DNA of 64,000 nucleotides from assembly GCA_043777315.1 (NCBI GenBank), contig JAYVPW010000006.1, positions 1 through 64,000 on the forward strand, written 5' to 3'. Position 1 is the first letter of the stretch. Each line of letters opens with the position of its first letter. Position numbers and translations under genes: made by a program. This DNA is from CAIURC01 sp043777315 (GTDB taxonomy: Bacteria; Verrucomicrobiota; Verrucomicrobiia; Chthoniobacterales; Chthoniobacteraceae). Positions 8,776 to 17,330 of the stretch are shown one piece after another. The notes below the pieces were generated by a model. That model was given only the letters and a program-made list of their open reading frames with translations. It was not told the DNA's origin and did not search any database.

Positions 8776-8856
8776 TGTGCTGGGCGGCAGGAGTGCATGG
8801 CAGCGATGCATTGGCCTTCCCGCAGTGAGGTCGGGGAGGGAGGTTTGGCCGATGCG

Positions 8857-9111
8857 CTACGCCGCGTGCGGTGGCGGGCTGTCTTGCTCGAGGAGGGCTA
8901 GGGCTTTGTCGTAGCTGCAGCGGGTGAGGTAGTGGGCGAGTTGGGAATCGACGGGGGCGGGGAGGGTGGTTTGGAGGGCGGCGATCTCTTCGGAGACGGT
9001 TTTGAGGCGCTCGAAGTGGGCGGCGGGGTCGTGGGTGTAGGCTTCGCGGTCGGCAATGATGGCGAGGCGGGTGCGGAGGGCGGCGGCGAGGGCTTGATGG
9101 TGAGGGGACAT
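8857..9111 (-). CDS. Small helical protein of unknown function
   Basis: An 84-aa protein starting MSPHHQALAAALRTRL. It is mostly helical with a heptad-like middle (FERLKTVSEEIAALQTTL) and no recognisable catalytic motif. A diverged frameshifted copy lies at 6601-6762, which supports this being a real gene that was copied. The ATG at 9111 was chosen because the frame upstream has no helical or family-like sequence. It runs divergently from the receiver gene at 9202. Confidence 0.5.
   Translation of the reverse strand: MSPHHQALAAALRTRLAIIADREAYTHDPAAHFERLKTVSEEIAALQTTLPAPVDSQLAHYLTRCSYDKALALLEQDSPPPHAA
8864..9026. repeat. Duplicated segment, copy 2
   Basis: Partner of 6601-6762. This copy keeps the reading frame of the 84-aa gene, so it is probably the ancestral version. 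Confidence 0.75.
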
Positions 9112-9201
9112 GGTGGGGCGAAGTTTTGGGATGAGCGGTGCGAGCGTCGAGGCAGTTCTCGATTGCGGAATCGCGGCGACTGACGCAAACAAGGGTCACT
9201 C

Positions 9202-9615
9202 GTGAACGCACAAAAATCCATCCTGGTGGTTGACGACGATGTCCTGATCCTGCGGCTGGTGCGGGAGTCGCTGACGGTGCTGATGGACTGCGCGGTCGAT
9301 ACGACGACGAGCCCGGAGTATGCCTTCGAGCTGATTTTGAAAAGGCCCTACGACCTTTTGATCGTCGATTTTTCGCTGCCGCGGATCGATGGCGCGATGC
9401 TTTACCTGCTCGTGTCGAAGCTGTTCGCGATCCAGCCGCCGGAGGGGCGCACGCTCCCGCCGCTGCTGCTGATCTCCGGCCATGCGGCGGAGAAACGTGC
9501 GCAAGAGTTGCTGCGCGAACCGGGAGTCCGGGGACTCCTCGCAAAGCCGTTCACGATCGAACTGCTGATCGACCGGGTGACCGAGGCTCTTTCGTTGAGC
9601 CGGCGGGCGGGTTAG
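9202..9615 (+). CDS. Single-domain response regulator
   Basis: A 137-aa receiver domain without an output domain. The acidic pocket VVDDDV (residues 9-14), the phospho-acceptor Asp56 in LLIVDFSLP and the Lys in LLAKPF near 113 are present. Such proteins pass phosphate between kinases or act on partner proteins. No kinase gene is adjacent; the nearest is at 17.9 kb. Its stop overlaps the convergent DUF2934 gene by 4 bp. Confidence 0.9.
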   Translation: MNAQKSILVVDDDVLILRLVRESLTVLMDCAVDTTTSPEYAFELILKRPYDLLIVDFSLPRIDGAMLYLLVSKLFAIQPPEGRTLPPLLLISGHAAEKRAQELLREPGVRGLLAKPFTIELLIDRVTEALSLSRRAG

Positions 9616-9989
9616 CGCTTGCCCGATTTCTGAGCGGAGCCGCGTTCGGCGGCGATTTGCCGCTCAGCGTCGAGCCAGTCATTGCTTTCGTCGCCGGGCA
9701 GACCTTGGAGCCGCCGGTTTTCCGAGATGAAGTAGGCTCTCAAGGCGATGTCGTTGCTGCTGGCGCCGTTCGCGCCGTCATTTTGGTTCGCACTCGCCGG
9801 CTTCACGGCGGATTTCTTCGGTGCGGCTGAGGGAGTGACTGAAGCTGCCGCCGGTGGGACGGGAGCTTCAGCGACCGGTGCTAATTTGGAGGCCGCTTTC
9901 GCAGGGGTTTTTGCAGGAGCAGCAACCTTGGCGGGAGCAGGAGCCTTCTCGGGAGCAGCAGCATTTGGAGTGATGTTTTTTTTAGCCAT
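9612..9989 (-). CDS. DUF2934 protein with Ala/Pro/Lys-rich N-terminus
   Basis: A 125-aa protein. Residues 1-80 are a low-complexity Ala-Pro-Lys tail similar in style to histone-H1-like extensions. Residues 82-118 (LRAYFISENRRLQGLPGDES-NDWLDAE) match the DUF2934 motif, a short helical module of unknown function in environmental bacteria. A nucleic-acid-binding role is possible because of the basic tail but is not shown by the sequence. The 170 bp upstream, to the next gene end at 10161, hold only a short repeated CAGGATT-type sequence. Confidence 0.7.
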   Translation of the reverse strand: MAKKNITPNAAAPEKAPAPAKVAAPAKTPAKAASKLAPVAEAPVPPAAASVTPSAAPKKSAVKPASANQNDGANGASSNDIALRAYFISENRRLQGLPGDESNDWLDAERQIAAERGSAQKSGKR

Positions 9990-10160
9990 GGATCTCGTAT
10001 TTATTTTGCAGATGCTCTGGAGGGCTGCCGATTGGTCGGAAGGAATGACCGCGGATATGACAAATCCTGTTCCATCGGTAAACAGGATTCAGAGTTCCAC
10101 ATCTCCTGATAGGCGCATCAGGGAGAAAAGCCGGCTATGGCGGGCTCGATGTCCCGATCC

Positions 10161-10631
10161 TCAACGGCCGGCGATGAGCGGGCGGGTCATCTGGAACGTG
10201 CCGTGATCGTAGCTCGAGGTGTAGGTGGAATCGAACCGCCCGGCGGTCGCGCGTCCGTCGAAGGTGTAAGTGCCGCCGAAGATCGCAGGCAGGTCGTGGG
10301 TGCCGTGAAATCGCAGTTGGGTTCGCTCGCGTCGCGTGGTGAGTGGCACGTCGTAGGTGGAGGAAAACGTCAGCCAATGCGCGGTGAAATGTGCGAGGTA
10401 ACAACCGGTGCCGGGTGCGGCCCCGGCTTCTCGTCCGACTGGCGTGAGTGTGCATCGCAGCCGGCCGCCGGAGTCGTGATGTTTGGCGCTGGTCCAGCGG
10501 CCCTCCCATTTTCCGGCGAAAGGATCGGCTGCGAGCGCAGCTTGGCTCACGCGCGGACGCTCGGGGGAGGCGCAGCCGGAAAGGGAGGCGAGGGCGACGG
10601 CTGCCCAAAAGAGAGTGGCGTGCAGCTTCAT
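10161..10631 (-). CDS. Lipoprotein of unknown function
   Basis: A 156-aa protein with a lipoprotein signal: hydrophobic stretch then LSGC (Cys about 19). The mature part starts with FAGKWEGRW and alternates strands (CYLAHFTAHWLTFSSTYDVP...FHGTHDLPAIFGG-TYTFDG), suggesting a small lipocalin-like beta barrel, by inference. It overlaps the anti-sigma-like gene by 4 bp and is last in a sigma/anti-sigma/lipoprotein operon, so it may be a target or sensor of that envelope response. Confidence 0.65.
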   Translation of the reverse strand: MKLHATLFWAAVALASLSGCASPERPRVSQAALAADPFAGKWEGRWTSAKHHDSGGRLRCTLTPVGREAGAAPGTGCYLAHFTAHWLTFSSTYDVPLTTRRERTQLRFHGTHDLPAIFGGTYTFDGRATAGRFDSTYTSSYDHGTFQMTRPLIAGR

Positions 10632-11380
10632 CGACTCAGTGTTTTCAGAAACTCCTCCATCTCCTCGGTATCGCCACGAAAAGTGACAAGGGTGCAGAGA
10701 CCGTCCGACTCGCGCACGGCGGCGGCCCAACCGTCCTGGTCGAAGACTCGCCAGCCCGATTCGTCGCGCAGATTCACTCCGAAATCTCCGGCGTGGAACA
10801 CGTAGAGCAGCGCGTTGTGCCGGTCGATGGCGAGCTGGGCGATGGGGCGGCCGTTTTGTTTGAAAACGCGCGTGCCCGCGACGGGCAGGGGCGCGAGCTC
10901 CGCTGGCACTGCGAATCCCTCGAATCCGCGCATATAGAACATGTCGCCGAGCTCGCCCGCGGTGCCGTGCGCTCGCTCGAGCTCCACGCCGCTCATTTCG
11001 CGGGCGACGGCCGCGATTTTCTCGACCGAGCCGCGGCCGGGAAAATCCGCGCGGCGGTCGAGTTCCGTCCAAATGAAAAAGCCGAGAATGAGGAGCGCGC
11101 CGGCGAGGACCGGGAGCATGGCTGGGTGAAAAAGCTGCGAGCGCAGGGTGCCGGTGGCCGGTTTGTCCGCCGTCCCGCCTCTCCAGACGCAGGAGGTTTC
11201 CGGTGGCTCGATCTCGTGGATGACGCCCACCATTTTCTCGTCGAAATCGATCTGCGCGTCCAATTTCGCCCGCAGCGCGTCGTCGGCTTCCGCCGTGTGC
11301 GCCGCCTTGATGATGCGCGTCTCCATCCGCTTGCCGGTCCGGTAGCACGGCAGAAACGTCTCGGCGGTTTTCGCTTTCAT
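10628..11380 (-). CDS. Membrane protein, probable anti-sigma factor
   Basis: A 250-aa protein. The N-terminal 85 residues are cytoplasmic and charged. One transmembrane segment (MLPVLAGALLILGFFIWTEL, about 88-107) follows, then a periplasmic domain with a beta-rich end. It starts inside the stop of the ECF sigma gene (4 bp overlap), the usual arrangement for an anti-sigma factor tying the sigma factor to an envelope signal. No zinc-binding anti-sigma motif is visible. A Cys4 DUF3379-like class is excluded because the cysteines are too few. Confidence 0.7.
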   Translation of the reverse strand: MKAKTAETFLPCYRTGKRMETRIIKAAHTAEADDALRAKLDAQIDFDEKMVGVIHEIEPPETSCVWRGGTADKPATGTLRSQLFHPAMLPVLAGALLILGFFIWTELDRRADFPGRGSVEKIAAVAREMSGVELERAHGTAGELGDMFYMRGFEGFAVPAELAPLPVAGTRVFKQNGRPIAQLAIDRHNALLYVFHAGDFGVNLRDESGWRVFDQDGWAAAVRESDGLCTLVTFRGDTEEMEEFLKTLSR

Positions 11381-11886
11381 GCTGTCTGGCGGACCGGGCG
11401 CAGCGAGCACTGCAGGAGCGACCGCGCGCGACTGAGGGTTTCCGCGAGCTGATCGAGCTTCATCCCGAGAAGCTGCCCGATCTGGTCCGGGGTGAATGGG
11501 TCGAGATAAAACAGCGCGAGCGCGCTCCGCTCCGGCTCCGGCAGTGCCTGAAAATGCCGCGCCAACACCTCCGAGTTCAAGGGCTGCGGTTCCAAGTCCT
11601 CGACTTTCGCCGCTTCTGGAAAGGACGGTTGTGCGGGTTCCTCGAGGCAGCGCTGCCGGATGCGCGTCGCGAGCCACGCCGCGCGATGCGCCTCGTCGCG
11701 AATGTCGCCGATGCGCTCCTCCGCTTCGCAGAGAGCGGCGGCGATGACTCGCTCCGCCGCGCCGGGATGCCCGGTGAGGAGCAGCGCGAAACGGTAGAAC
11801 TCCGTGAGGCCAGTGCTGGGGAGCAGGGTGTTGTGCAACGCGGGAGATATGTCCGGGTCGCGCGCGCTTCTCAAGCCCGGAATCAA
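11377..11886 (-). CDS. ECF-type sigma-70 factor
   Basis: A 169-aa protein with a weak sigma-2 region (TEFYRFALLLTGHPGAAERVIAAAL) and a clear sigma-4 region (FQALPEPERSALALFYLDPFTPDQIGQLLGMKLDQLAETLSRAR). It redirects RNA polymerase to a small regulon. The anti-sigma gene overlaps its end. Region 2 lacks the usual strong -10 binding signature, so it belongs to a divergent ECF group. It runs divergently from the large fusion gene at 11999, with a 112-bp shared promoter region. Confidence 0.8.
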   Translation of the reverse strand: MIPGLRSARDPDISPALHNTLLPSTGLTEFYRFALLLTGHPGAAERVIAAALCEAEERIGDIRDEAHRAAWLATRIRQRCLEEPAQPSFPEAAKVEDLEPQPLNSEVLARHFQALPEPERSALALFYLDPFTPDQIGQLLGMKLDQLAETLSRARSLLQCSLRPVRQTA

Positions 11887-11998
11887 GCCCTGATGCTTGT
11901 TTGCGGCGGGTCACACGGCCACATCGGCTATCGCCGCCCGGTCGCGTTGACTTGCCTTTCCTCGGTCCGTATCTTCCGCGCTCTTCATTTTCCAAACT

Positions 11999-14188
11999 GT
12001 GAAACGCGTCCTTTTTGTCTGCACCGGAAACATCTGCCGAAGCCCGATGGCTGAGGGGATTTTCCGCGACATGGTGAAGGGGCGCGGTGATGTCGAGGTC
12101 GATTCCGCCGGGGTCGGCGCGATCCACGGGCAGCCCCCGAGCCAGCATTCCGTCGAGGTTTTGCGGCCGTGGGGATTCGATATTTCGAAGCAGCGCAGCC
12201 AGCCGTTGAGCGACCGGCTCGTCGAGGAGGCGACACACATTTTCGCGATGACGCGGGGGCATCTCGAGACGATCCGCATCGTTTTTCCGGAGGCGGCGGA
12301 CAAGGCGTATCTGCTCACCGAATTCGAGCCCAAACTCCGCGGTGCACCGGACGTGCCGGACCCGATCGGACTCGGGATCGATGCCTATTTTCAGTGCCGC
12401 GAAACTCTCAAGACCGCGCTCCCGAGCGTCCTCAAGTTTGTCGATCAATCCATGACCACCACGCCACAACCCGCCCCGGCTCCCGCCGCTCCCGCCCGTC
12501 TTCTCCGCGTCGCGCTCGGCGCCGATCACGGCGGCGTCGAGCTCAAGCAAACGATCCACGCCGCGCTCTCGAAAAAGGGCTACGTCATCTCGGACTTCGG
12601 CTCGTACTCGGCGGAAAAATCGGTGGATTACCCGGACTTCGCGGAGGCGGTGAGCCGCGATGTCGTGGCGGGCGAATCGGATTTCGGCATCCTCATTTGC
12701 AAAAGCGGTATCGGCATGAGCATCGCCGCGAACCGGCATCCGCAGATTCGCGCGTCGCTCGTGGACAACGCCGAGGACGCGAAACTCACCCGGATGCACA
12801 ACGACTCGAACGTCCTCTGCCTCGCGTCGAACCACGTCGAGGCGGTGAACGTCAACCGCATCGTCGAGGCGTTTTTGCACACGCCGTTTGAAGGCGGACG
12901 CCACGCGACCCGCCTCGAAAAGCTCGATCAAATCGGTGCGGCCGTGCGCGGCTGCGAGTCGCTCGCGGAGACCGACCCGGAGATTTTCGCGGCGATCGAG
13001 GCGGAGTCGCGGCGGCAGTTTGAAAACATCGAGTTGATCGCCTCGGAGAATTTCACGAGCCGCGCGGTCATGGAGGCGCAGGGCTCCTGCCTCACGAACA
13101 AATACGCCGAGGGCTACGTCGGCCGGCGCTGGTATGGCGGATGCGAGCACGTCGATGTCGTCGAACAGCTCGCGATCGACCGCGCGAAAAAACTTTTCGG
13201 CGGCGATCACGTCAACGTCCAGCCGCACTCCGGCTCGCAGGCGAACATGGCCGTCTATTTTTCCGTGCTCCAGCCGGGGGACAAAATCCTGACGATGGAC
13301 CTCTCGCACGGCGGCCATCTCACGCACGGCAACCGCGCGAATTTCTCCGGCCGCTTTTTCGAAATCTCGCACTACGGCGTCAGCCAGGTGGACGAGCGAA
13401 TCGACTACGACGCGCTCGCGAAACACGCCGGGGAATTCCGCCCGAAAATGATCACCGCCGGCGCTTCGGCCTACCCGCGGATCATTGATTTCAAGCGGAT
13501 GCGCGAGATCGCGGACTCGGTCGGAGCGCTGCTTTTCGTGGACATGGCGCATATCGCCGGGCTCGTCGCCGCGGGCGTGCATCCGAGCCCCGTCGAGCTC
13601 GCCGATTTCACCACCACGACCACGCACAAAAGCCTGCGCGGCCCGCGCGGCGGCATCATCATTTGCAAGTCGCAGTTTGCGAAAGGAATCGACTCGCAGG
13701 TCTTCCCCGGCATTCAGGGCGGGCCGCTCGAGCACGTCATCGCGGCGAAAGCGGTCTGCTTCCACGAGGCGCTTCAGCCGGGATTCAAAGCCTACGCGCA
13801 GCAGGTCGTCAGCAACGCGAAAGCCCTCGCCGCCCGCCTCGCGCAGAACGGCTACCGCATCGTCTCCGGCGGCACCGACAACCACCTCATGCTCGTCGAT
13901 CTCCGCCCCGCCGGCATCAACGGCAAGCTCGCGCAGGAGACGCTCGACCACGCCGGCATCACCGTGAACAAAAACGGCATCCCTTTCGACACCGAGAAAA
14001 TCACCCTCGGCGGCGGCATCCGTGTCGGCACCCCGGCGGTCACGACCCGCGGGATGAAGGAAGAGTCGATGATGGAAATCGCCGACCTCCTCCACCGCGC
14101 CCTTGCCGGAAAAGACAGCCCGTCCGAACTCGCCAAAATCCGCGACGAAGTCCGCGCCCTCACCCGTCGCTACCCGCTCCCGCGTTAA
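11999..14188 (+). CDS. Fusion: low-MW phosphatase, RpiB and serine hydroxymethyltransferase
   Basis: One 729-codon frame encodes three enzymes. Residues 1-150 are a low-molecular-weight protein phosphatase with the P-loop CTGNICRS (Cys8, Arg14) and a late DP acid loop. Residues 167-310 are ribose-5-phosphate isomerase B (ALGADHGG; catalytic Cys234 in CKSGIGMSI), which interconverts ribose-5-P and ribulose-5-P. Residues 315-729 are a full-length SHMT (GlyA), which makes glycine and methylene-tetrahydrofolate from serine, with the PLP lysine Lys544 in TTTHKS. A Pro/Ala linker (152-166) joins the first two parts; an internal ATG at 12452 could give a separate RpiB-SHMT. No start lies between RpiB and SHMT. 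GTG start at 11999. In Bacillus the same functions are neighbours (ywlE, ywlF, glyA). Confidence 0.9.
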   Translation: MKRVLFVCTGNICRSPMAEGIFRDMVKGRGDVEVDSAGVGAIHGQPPSQHSVEVLRPWGFDISKQRSQPLSDRLVEEATHIFAMTRGHLETIRIVFPEAADKAYLLTEFEPKLRGAPDVPDPIGLGIDAYFQCRETLKTALPSVLKFVDQSMTTTPQPAPAPAAPARLLRVALGADHGGVELKQTIHAALSKKGYVISDFGSYSAEKSVDYPDFAEAVSRDVVAGESDFGILICKSGIGMSIAANRHPQIRASLVDNAEDAKLTRMHNDSNVLCLASNHVEAVNVNRIVEAFLHTPFEGGRHATRLEKLDQIGAAVRGCESLAETDPEIFAAIEAESRRQFENIELIASENFTSRAVMEAQGSCLTNKYAEGYVGRRWYGGCEHVDVVEQLAIDRAKKLFGGDHVNVQPHSGSQANMAVYFSVLQPGDKILTMDLSHGGHLTHGNRANFSGRFFEISHYGVSQVDERIDYDALAKHAGEFRPKMITAGASAYPRIIDFKRMREIADSVGALLFVDMAHIAGLVAAGVHPSPVELADFTTTTTHKSLRGPRGGIIICKSQFAKGIDSQVFPGIQGGPLEHVIAAKAVCFHEALQPGFKAYAQQVVSNAKALAARLAQNGYRIVSGGTDNHLMLVDLRPAGINGKLAQETLDHAGITVNKNGIPFDTEKITLGGGIRVGTPAVTTRGMKEESMMEIADLLHRALAGKDSPSELAKIRDEVRALTRRYPLPR

Positions 14189-14196
14189 ATTCGAAA

Positions 14197-14391
14197 ATGG
14201 GAGATCGAGCTGAAGATTTTGAATTGATGCCCGACGCGTCTCCCGCCGAATGCCACACGCGCGCGGAGGTTTTGCGTCGGCTTTCCGAACTGGCGCGTCC
14301 GTCGCCCAAGCCGCGCGGACTCGTTTTCAAAGCACGCACTTGGGACGAGGCCGAAGCGTGGAAAAACGCCCACCGAACCCCGGCGCGGTGA
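14197..14391 (+). CDS. Small hypothetical protein
   Basis: A 64-aa frame (MGDRAEDFELMPDAS...WDEAEAWKNAHRTPAR) starting 9 bp after the fusion gene. A helix (CHTRAEVLRRLSELA) and a basic middle are visible, but no known family. Close spacing and codon use like its neighbours support a real gene, probably cotranscribed. It could also be chance. Confidence 0.4.
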   Translation: MGDRAEDFELMPDASPAECHTRAEVLRRLSELARPSPKPRGLVFKARTWDEAEAWKNAHRTPAR

Positions 14392-14433
14392 GATGCTGAA
14401 GCGGAAGCAACTTTCTCCGTCGCACACGAAGAA

Positions 14434-14634
14434 TGAGCCACGGACAGACAGGGAGTTGCGGAGGCAGAAACGTCGAACGTCGAACGTCGAACGTCGAACG
14501 TCGAAGTGGGGAGTACGACCCGTCTGCTCTTCCTTCGACGTTCGACGTTCGACGTTCGACGTTCGACGTTCGACGTTCGACGTTTGCCCCCGCTTTTCCG
14601 TCCCGGTCTGTGCGTCGCTGTCCGTGGCTCAATC
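14434..14634. repeat. Nested hairpin with tandem 8-bp arms
   Basis: Outer arms GAGCCACGGACAG (from 14435) and its complement (ending about 14633) enclose inner arms made of tandem CGTCGAAC units: about 14469-14506 in one orientation and 14533-14585 in the other. The loop is about 27 bp. The same unit forms the hairpin at 28384-28491. It lies between the small gene and the hydrolase and can be read as protein in several frames, which is artefactual. Confidence 0.9.
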
Positions 14635-16841
14635 TAAACGCCGCGATCCGAAACGGACTTTGCGCCGTTATTTTCGCCGCGCTTCCCCTTCGCGCTGAAC
14701 CGCCGCCGGAGCAGCCCGCAGCCGACATCCGCCTCGGCGAACTCAAGACCCTCGACGGCTATTTTCCGTTCACGCCGCCGACTGATCACGCCGCGTGGGA
14801 CCAGCGCGCGGAGCAAGTGCGGACGCGCATCCGCGTGGCGGAAGGCATCTGGCCGGAGCCGACGCGGACGCCGCTGAACGCGGTGATTCACGGGCGGATC
14901 GACGGCGACGATTACACGGTGGAAAAGGTCAGCTTCGAGTCGATGCCCGGCCTTTTCGTGACGGGAAATCTTTACCGCCCAAAAGGCGAACCCGCGCAAA
15001 AACGCCCGGCAATCCTCTGCCCGCACGGGCATTGGGACGAGGCGCGCTTTCACCTCCTCGGCGACGCGGAGATCAAAAAAGAAATCGAGTCCGGCGGCGA
15101 ACGGCTCGCGAACGGCGGACGCAGCATGTTCCAAGCACTCGGCGTCCAACTCGCGCGGATGGGCTGCGTCGCGTTCGTTTTCGACATGCTCGGATATTGC
15201 GACAGTCAGCAGTTCAGCCACGCGCTCGTGCATAAATTTGCGGTGCAGCGGCCCGAGATGAACACGCGCGAAAACTGGGGCCTCTTCAGCCCGCAAGCCG
15301 AGGCGCACGCGCAGAGTGTGATGGGCTTGCAGACGTGGAATTCCGTCCGCGCGCTCGACTTCCTCGCCGCGCTTCCCGACGTCGATCCAGCGCGCCTCGG
15401 CTGCACCGGCGCGAGCGGCGGCGGGACTCAGACGATGCTCCTCGGCGCGATCGATTCGCGCCTCGCCGTCGAGTGCCCCGCGGTCATGGTCTCGACCGCG
15501 ATGCAGGGCGGCTGCACCTGTGAAAACGCGTCGCTCCTGCGCGTCGGCACCGGCAACGTCGAGTTCGCCGCGCTCTTCGCCCCGAAGCCGCTCGGCATGA
15601 CCGCGGCCAACGACTGGACGAAGGAAATGCCGTCGAAAGGCTTCCCGGAATTGCAGAAACATTTCGCGTTCATGGGCGCGCCGGAGCACGTCGCGCTGTG
15701 GCCATTCCTGCAATTTCCGCACAACTACAACGCCGTCAGCCGCGGCAAAAGTTACGAGTGGTTCAACCAGCATTTCGCGCTCGGCCTGCCCGCGGAAAAA
15801 CTCGTCGAACGCGAATACACGCTCCTTCAAAAAGAGCAGCTCACGGTCTGGGATACCGCGCATCCGGCTCCGGCAGGCGGGCCGGATTTCGAGCGAAAAT
15901 TGCTCGCTTGGTGGGACGCCGATGCGCACCGACAGCTCACGCGCTCGCCGGAGGATTTCCGCAAAATCGCAGCGCCCGCGTGGGACGTGATTCTTGGCCG
16001 CACGCTCGCTGATGTCGGCGCGGTCGCGTTCGATTTGGAGTCGAAAACGGAGCGCGGCGACGTTTGGGAATTGTCCGGCACGATCCGCAACACCACGCAT
16101 CACGAAGCGTTCGCCGCGCGGTTTTTGCATCCGAAAAAGTGGAACGGAAAAACAGTCATCTGGCTCGACGAGCGCGGCAAATCCGGCCTCTTCGAAAATG
16201 ACGCGATCCGCCCGGAAGTCCGGCTGTTGCTCGAGTCCGGCGCGAGCGTCATCGGCCTCGACCTCCTTTCGCAAGCCGACTCGCTCACCCAAACCCGGCG
16301 CGTCAAAAACCCGCGGGAGTCCGCCGCCTACACCTTCGGCTACAACTCCGCGCTGTTCGCCCAGCGCGTCCACGACGTCCTCACCGCGATCCAATTCGTC
16401 CGCACCAACGACCACCAACCGCGCAGCATCGCCCTCGCCGCGCTCGACTCCACCGGCCCTCTCGCCGCCGCCGTCCGCGCGCTCGCCGGACCCGCACTTT
16501 CGCGGGTGGCCCTGAGTTTGACCACGAAGTCACGGAGGCACGAAGAAGAGGTGACGGCGGCAACGAAATCGCGGGACGACGGGGAGATTCACCGCGCATT
16601 TCGGTTCGCCTCGCTGCTCGATTTGCGCGATCCAAATTTCCTCCCCGCCGCCGCGAAATATGGCGACATCGCCGGCCTGCTCGCGCTCGGCGTCCACGCG
16701 CCCGCTCGCGTGCTCGGCGGCGAAGCAAACCTGGCGGAGGAAGTGCGCGCCATCTCGTCCGAACCGCGGGTCACTTTCCCGACAGAATCCGCCAGCCCCG
16801 CGGCGACCGCAGCCGCGATCCGCTGGCTCATCGAGGAGTAA
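14610..16841 (+). CDS. Secreted alpha/beta hydrolase, acetyl-xylan-esterase-like
   Basis: The frame is open from 14433 but its first 59 codons translate the hairpin repeat. I place the start at a GTG (14610), giving a signal peptide (NGLCAVIFAALPLRAE) and a protein of about 743 aa. The core shows RPAILCPHGHWDEAR (oxyanion region), a nucleophile elbow GCTGASGGG and AALDFLAALPDVD, as in large carbohydrate-esterase-like hydrolases of Planctomycetes and Verrucomicrobia. A second hydrolase-like half without a clear nucleophile follows. Around 16519-16560 the frame runs through a repeat-derived insert (LTTKSRRHEEE). Substrate not determinable; acylated polysaccharide is likely. Confidence 0.7.
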   Translation: MRRCPWLNLNAAIRNGLCAVIFAALPLRAEPPPEQPAADIRLGELKTLDGYFPFTPPTDHAAWDQRAEQVRTRIRVAEGIWPEPTRTPLNAVIHGRIDGDDYTVEKVSFESMPGLFVTGNLYRPKGEPAQKRPAILCPHGHWDEARFHLLGDAEIKKEIESGGERLANGGRSMFQALGVQLARMGCVAFVFDMLGYCDSQQFSHALVHKFAVQRPEMNTRENWGLFSPQAEAHAQSVMGLQTWNSVRALDFLAALPDVDPARLGCTGASGGGTQTMLLGAIDSRLAVECPAVMVSTAMQGGCTCENASLLRVGTGNVEFAALFAPKPLGMTAANDWTKEMPSKGFPELQKHFAFMGAPEHVALWPFLQFPHNYNAVSRGKSYEWFNQHFALGLPAEKLVEREYTLLQKEQLTVWDTAHPAPAGGPDFERKLLAWWDADAHRQLTRSPEDFRKIAAPAWDVILGRTLADVGAVAFDLESKTERGDVWELSGTIRNTTHHEAFAARFLHPKKWNGKTVIWLDERGKSGLFENDAIRPEVRLLLESGASVIGLDLLSQADSLTQTRRVKNPRESAAYTFGYNSALFAQRVHDVLTAIQFVRTNDHQPRSIALAALDSTGPLAAAVRALAGPALSRVALSLTTKSRRHEEEVTAATKSRDDGEIHRAFRFASLLDLRDPNFLPAAAKYGDIAGLLALGVHAPARVLGGEANLAEEVRAISSEPRVTFPTESASPAATAAAIRWLIEE
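16515..16560. repeat. Half of a tandem-arm repeat inside a coding region
   Basis: Here CCACGAAGTCACGGAGGCACGAAG resembles the GGCACGAAGG tandem arms common in such palindromes, but no opposing arm is found nearby. It is in frame in the hydrolase gene and adds a basic Lys/Arg/His/Glu stretch. Confidence 0.5.
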
Positions 16842-16845
16842 AAAG

Positions 16846-17259
16846 ATGGAGACTTTCGGACGCCAAAAAACCGTTCGTCCATTTGCCGCGATCACCTTCG
16901 CGCTGCTCGCGATCCTGCTCACGAGCGGCTGCGCGCTGCTCAGAAAACGCAGCCGTCCAAAGCCTGCGCAGACCGCCGCCCCGCGCTTCGTCGGCACGAT
17001 CGCGATGGTGAATGAAGACGAACGCTTCGTCCTCATCGACACCGACTACGCGACGGTTTCCGACACCGGCACCCCGCTGAAAAGCTTCACCGGCGACACC
17101 GAATCCGGCTCGCTGCGGATGAGCCCCGAGCGCCGCCGCCCGTTCTTCGCCGCGGACGTCGTCGCCGGTTCCCCGAAGAAGGGTGATCGCGTGCTCCAAA
17201 CACCGCGCTCCCCGCAGCCGACGGATTCCGCCGCCACCGCTCCCGAGACTGCGCGGTAG
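16846..17259 (+). CDS. Small lipoprotein
   Basis: A 137-aa protein with a membrane-targeting start and lipobox LTSGC (Cys about 28), followed by basic LLRKRSRPK. The mature core FVGTIAMVNEDERFVLIDTD then forms beta strands like a small OB or barrel fold. The C-terminus is Pro/Ser/Ala rich. It begins 5 bp after the hydrolase stop, so it is cotranscribed. Function unknown. Confidence 0.7.
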   Translation: METFGRQKTVRPFAAITFALLAILLTSGCALLRKRSRPKPAQTAAPRFVGTIAMVNEDERFVLIDTDYATVSDTGTPLKSFTGDTESGSLRMSPERRRPFFAADVVAGSPKKGDRVLQTPRSPQPTDSAATAPETAR

Positions 17260-17330
17260 AGCCGCTGCGGACTAAGCACTCGGGCGGTTCCGGGTTATAT
17301 TTCGGCCGTGAAAATCCTCCCGCCGCGCCT

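Noticed and set aside
14469..14585. Possible CRISPR array
   Set aside because: The repeats are contiguous 8-bp units in mirror orientation with one loop. There are no spaced direct repeats or unique spacers, and no cas genes.
14634..16418. Long minus-strand open frame (594 codons) opposite the hydrolase gene
   Set aside because: Composition is Arg/Glu/Val/Ala as expected from the antisense of a GC-rich gene; no family motif.
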